Source: WHSW01 sp963742205 (GTDB lineage Bacteria > Actinomycetota > Thermoleophilia > Solirubrobacterales > 70-9). Taken from it: a stretch of 64,000 nt of DNA. Every line of letters starts with the position of its first letter. Position 1 is the stretch's first letter. The notes under the pieces are model-generated. The model was not told where the DNA came from and searched no databases. It worked only from the letters and a program-made list of their open reading frames with translations. This document shows positions 62,881-64,000 of the stretch, piece by piece. The stretch lies in contig CAVUKZ010000003.1 in NCBI GenBank assembly GCA_963742205.1, forward strand, positions 107,474 through 171,473, in the 5' to 3' direction. The translations under genes were made by a program, and so were the position numbers.

Positions 62881-63053
62881 GGCCATCGCCCCGCCGACCG
62901 CTCGCGGTACCGAGCGGGTACCGCTCCCTCCCGGGCGGCCCGGATTGCCTCCTCCGCGGACACGATCGGAGCGTCCTCCAGCTCATCGATCACGTGCCCG
63001 TAGTCGTTCAGGGCCGAACGCCGGCCTACGGAATCGAAATCATTGTCTCGCAT
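62881..63053 (-). pseudogene. N-terminal fragment of a short gene ending at the right repeat
   Basis: ATG 63053 opens a protein-like sequence (MRDNDFDSVGRRSALNDYGH, VIDELEDAPIVSAEEAIRAA, then REGAVPARYRERSAGRWPL). It then runs into the reverse of the 93-bp repeat, where the translation is non-protein-like (GASRARTDDLLIA is just the tRNA read backwards). The original 3' end may have been lost on integration, or the gene may end in the old tRNA flank. Confidence 0.4.
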
Positions 63054-63101
63054 GGCGCCGAGCCGGTGCCCGCGCCGGCCCGGCGGTTTGAAGCCGTATT
63101 G

Positions 63102-64000
63102 CTACATCGCCCAGGCGGTCAGGTTTCCCCTGTCGAACGTAGCCCGGTCGTCTGAGCCGGGAGCCAAATCCGCCGAGTTGCAGACCACGTTGACGAGGTA
63201 GTCGCCCGGTGCGGCGACGGTCCCGCCCGACAGCGAGATCGCCTCATAACCAGTGAATCGGCCGTTCCTGGCGTCGACGATTTGAATCATTGGCGCTCCG
63301 AAGAAGCTCTGGTGGCCGCCTTCGACGAGCCCGAGCTGGCACGTGACGAAGGAGAGGCTGTTGTGTCTCTGCAGGATATTCAGGCTCGCGTTCGCCATCA
63401 CCACCCCGAGAACCGGCACGTGGACCAGCGGGTCCCCGTGATCTCCTTGAACGCCGTCGCCCGTGTAGATCACCTGAGCGTATGAGCCGTCGTCCGGCAG
63501 GTCGAAATCTCCGGGGTTGTGCTTTGTGTACGCCGGCGAGTAAGCAACGCCGTCAAGCAGCGACTCGTTGACGTCGGCGCCGCCGATCGTGTTGTCCTGG
63601 ATGTCCCACCCGGTCAGCGACCCGTCCTTGATCTGGTCGGTGGTCAGCGGATCCAGCAGCGACTCGTTGACGTCGGCGCCACCGATCGTGTCGTCCTGGA
63701 TGTCGTGGCCCGTCAGCGACTCGTCCTTGATCTGCGCCTCGGTCATCGGGTCGAGCAGCGACTCGTTGACGTCGGCACCACCAATCGTGTCGTCCTGGAT
63801 GTCGTGGCCCGTCAGCGACTCGTCGGCGACATCGCTGCGGTTAAGGGTGCTGGCTCGAACATCCCCACCCTGCACGCCGCTGTCTTTCAAATCAGCGCTG
63901 GCGATCTCACCGTTCTTCACATCCCGCGAGAGAATCGACTCGTCGATGATGTCCGAGCTGCCGATCGTGTTGGCCGCGTAGGCGGTCCCGCCGCCGATCG
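63102..64000 (-). CDS. Secreted/surface repeat protein, partial at the window edge
   Basis: The frame enters from the right edge (reading GGGTAYAANTIGSSDIIDES) and ends at 63102, so the N-terminus is outside. Near the edge are short ADL/DIxDxTIGGADV-type units; three near-identical 33-residue repeats (SLTGHDIQDDTIGGADVNES with LLDPMTEAQIKDE) follow. The last 150 residues form a compact domain (YAQVIYTGDGVQGDHGDPLV, VDARNGRFTGYEAISLSGGT, GDYLVNVVCNSADLAPGSDD) that resembles exported actinobacterial proteins of unknown function. The repeats recall right-handed beta-solenoids. Confidence 0.7.
   Translation of the reverse strand, partial: IGGGTAYAANTIGSSDIIDESILSRDVKNGEIASADLKDSGVQGGDVRASTLNRSDVADESLTGHDIQDDTIGGADVNESLLDPMTEAQIKDESLTGHDIQDDTIGGADVNESLLDPLTTDQIKDGSLTGWDIQDNTIGGADVNESLLDGVAYSPAYTKHNPGDFDLPDDGSYAQVIYTGDGVQGDHGDPLVHVPVLGVVMANASLNILQRHNSLSFVTCQLGLVEGGHQSFFGAPMIQIVDARNGRFTGYEAISLSGGTVAAPGDYLVNVVCNSADLAPGSDDRATFDRGNLTAWAM
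63556..63826 (-). repeat. Three 99-bp tandem repeats within the surface protein
   Basis: Units begin at 63556, 63655 and 63754 with AGCAGCGACTCGTTGACGTC. Spacing is exactly 99 bp (33 codons); the third unit is cut short near 63826. High DNA identity suggests recent duplication and possible copy-number change. Confidence 0.85.

Noticed and set aside
62523..63053. A 176-residue protein spanning the right repeat
   Set aside because: Its middle is the reverse translation of a tRNA 3' half and hairpin (GASRARTDDLLIA), and the rest beyond has no protein character.
63556..63826. A CRISPR array
   Set aside because: The repeats are contiguous 99-bp coding units in frame, without spacers or cas genes. 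No other array-like pattern was seen in the window.

Overview
The window is a very GC-rich chromosomal segment, judged by eye at about 70% G+C with strong G/C at third codon positions. GTG starts are frequent, genes often overlap by 4 bases (ATGA/GTGA), and several starts sit right behind a -10-like box. Gene content fits a high-GC actinobacterium, most likely the class Thermoleophilia (Solirubrobacterales-like). Pointers are Rrf2 regulators around a sulfate ABC operon, a lysine-rich Ig-like tail on a secreted protease, class F sortase with a DUF4397 protein, Stf0 sulfotransferase and Fe-S-type PurF. No rRNA or ribosomal protein gene is present to confirm this.

Layout. 0-2.8 kb: a partial anchored HTH protein, a DUF4397 surface protein with its likely sortase, and small proteins. 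2.9-9.7 kb: a plus-strand run purF-recQ-methyltransferase-purN-purH-PhzF. 9.6-12.7 kb: an MFS exporter, a membrane protein, tRNA-Lys and a small HNH protein. 12.8-22.2 kb: a sulfur region. Two paralogous Rrf2 regulators flank the sulfate importer (cysP-T-W-A plus a 43-residue membrane peptide), followed by a phosphatase, a coupled Stf0 sulfotransferase-sulfatase pair and a persulfide dioxygenase-rhodanese. 22.2-27.4 kb: PhoD-like phosphatase, secreted zinc protease and a secreted SUMF1-fold protein. 27.5-30.8 kb: thiamine genes, thiO-thiS-thiG behind a clear TPP riboswitch and a divergent SnoaL-ThiE fusion. 31.4-43.8 kb: a lipoate-centred catabolic locus with one E3 (lpdA), a pyruvate-type E1a/E1b/E2, a branched-chain-type fused E1ab plus E2, a leucine dehydrogenase, and lipB and lipA, which make the cofactor the E2 proteins need. 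43.8-56.2 kb: mixed accessory genes (propeller-like repeat protein, rhomboid pseudoprotease, P450, MarR-ABC exporter, tRNA-Ala(TGC), glycoside hydrolase, glutamate dehydrogenase). 56.2-59.3 kb: a membrane diguanylate cyclase and a secreted four-repeat protein. 59.4-62.9 kb: a 3.4 kb island bounded by 93-bp direct repeats that copy the 3' half of tRNA-Ala(CGC). 63.1-64 kb: the end of a secreted repeat protein with 99-bp tandem DNA repeats.

Many genes that should be intact (recQ, cysP, cysW, thiG, the MBL-rhodanese and others) are broken by single-base shifts, and almost every one is repaired by removing one extra base. This insertion bias looks more like uncorrected assembly error than gene decay, so these genes are annotated over their full span with the break noted. 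The features most worth follow-up are the tRNA-bounded island, the Rrf2-flanked sulfur region with its coupled microprotein, the lipoate locus with a promoter and structured leader, the rhomboid pseudoprotease, and a family of short GGCGAGT-rich repeats found in protein linkers.
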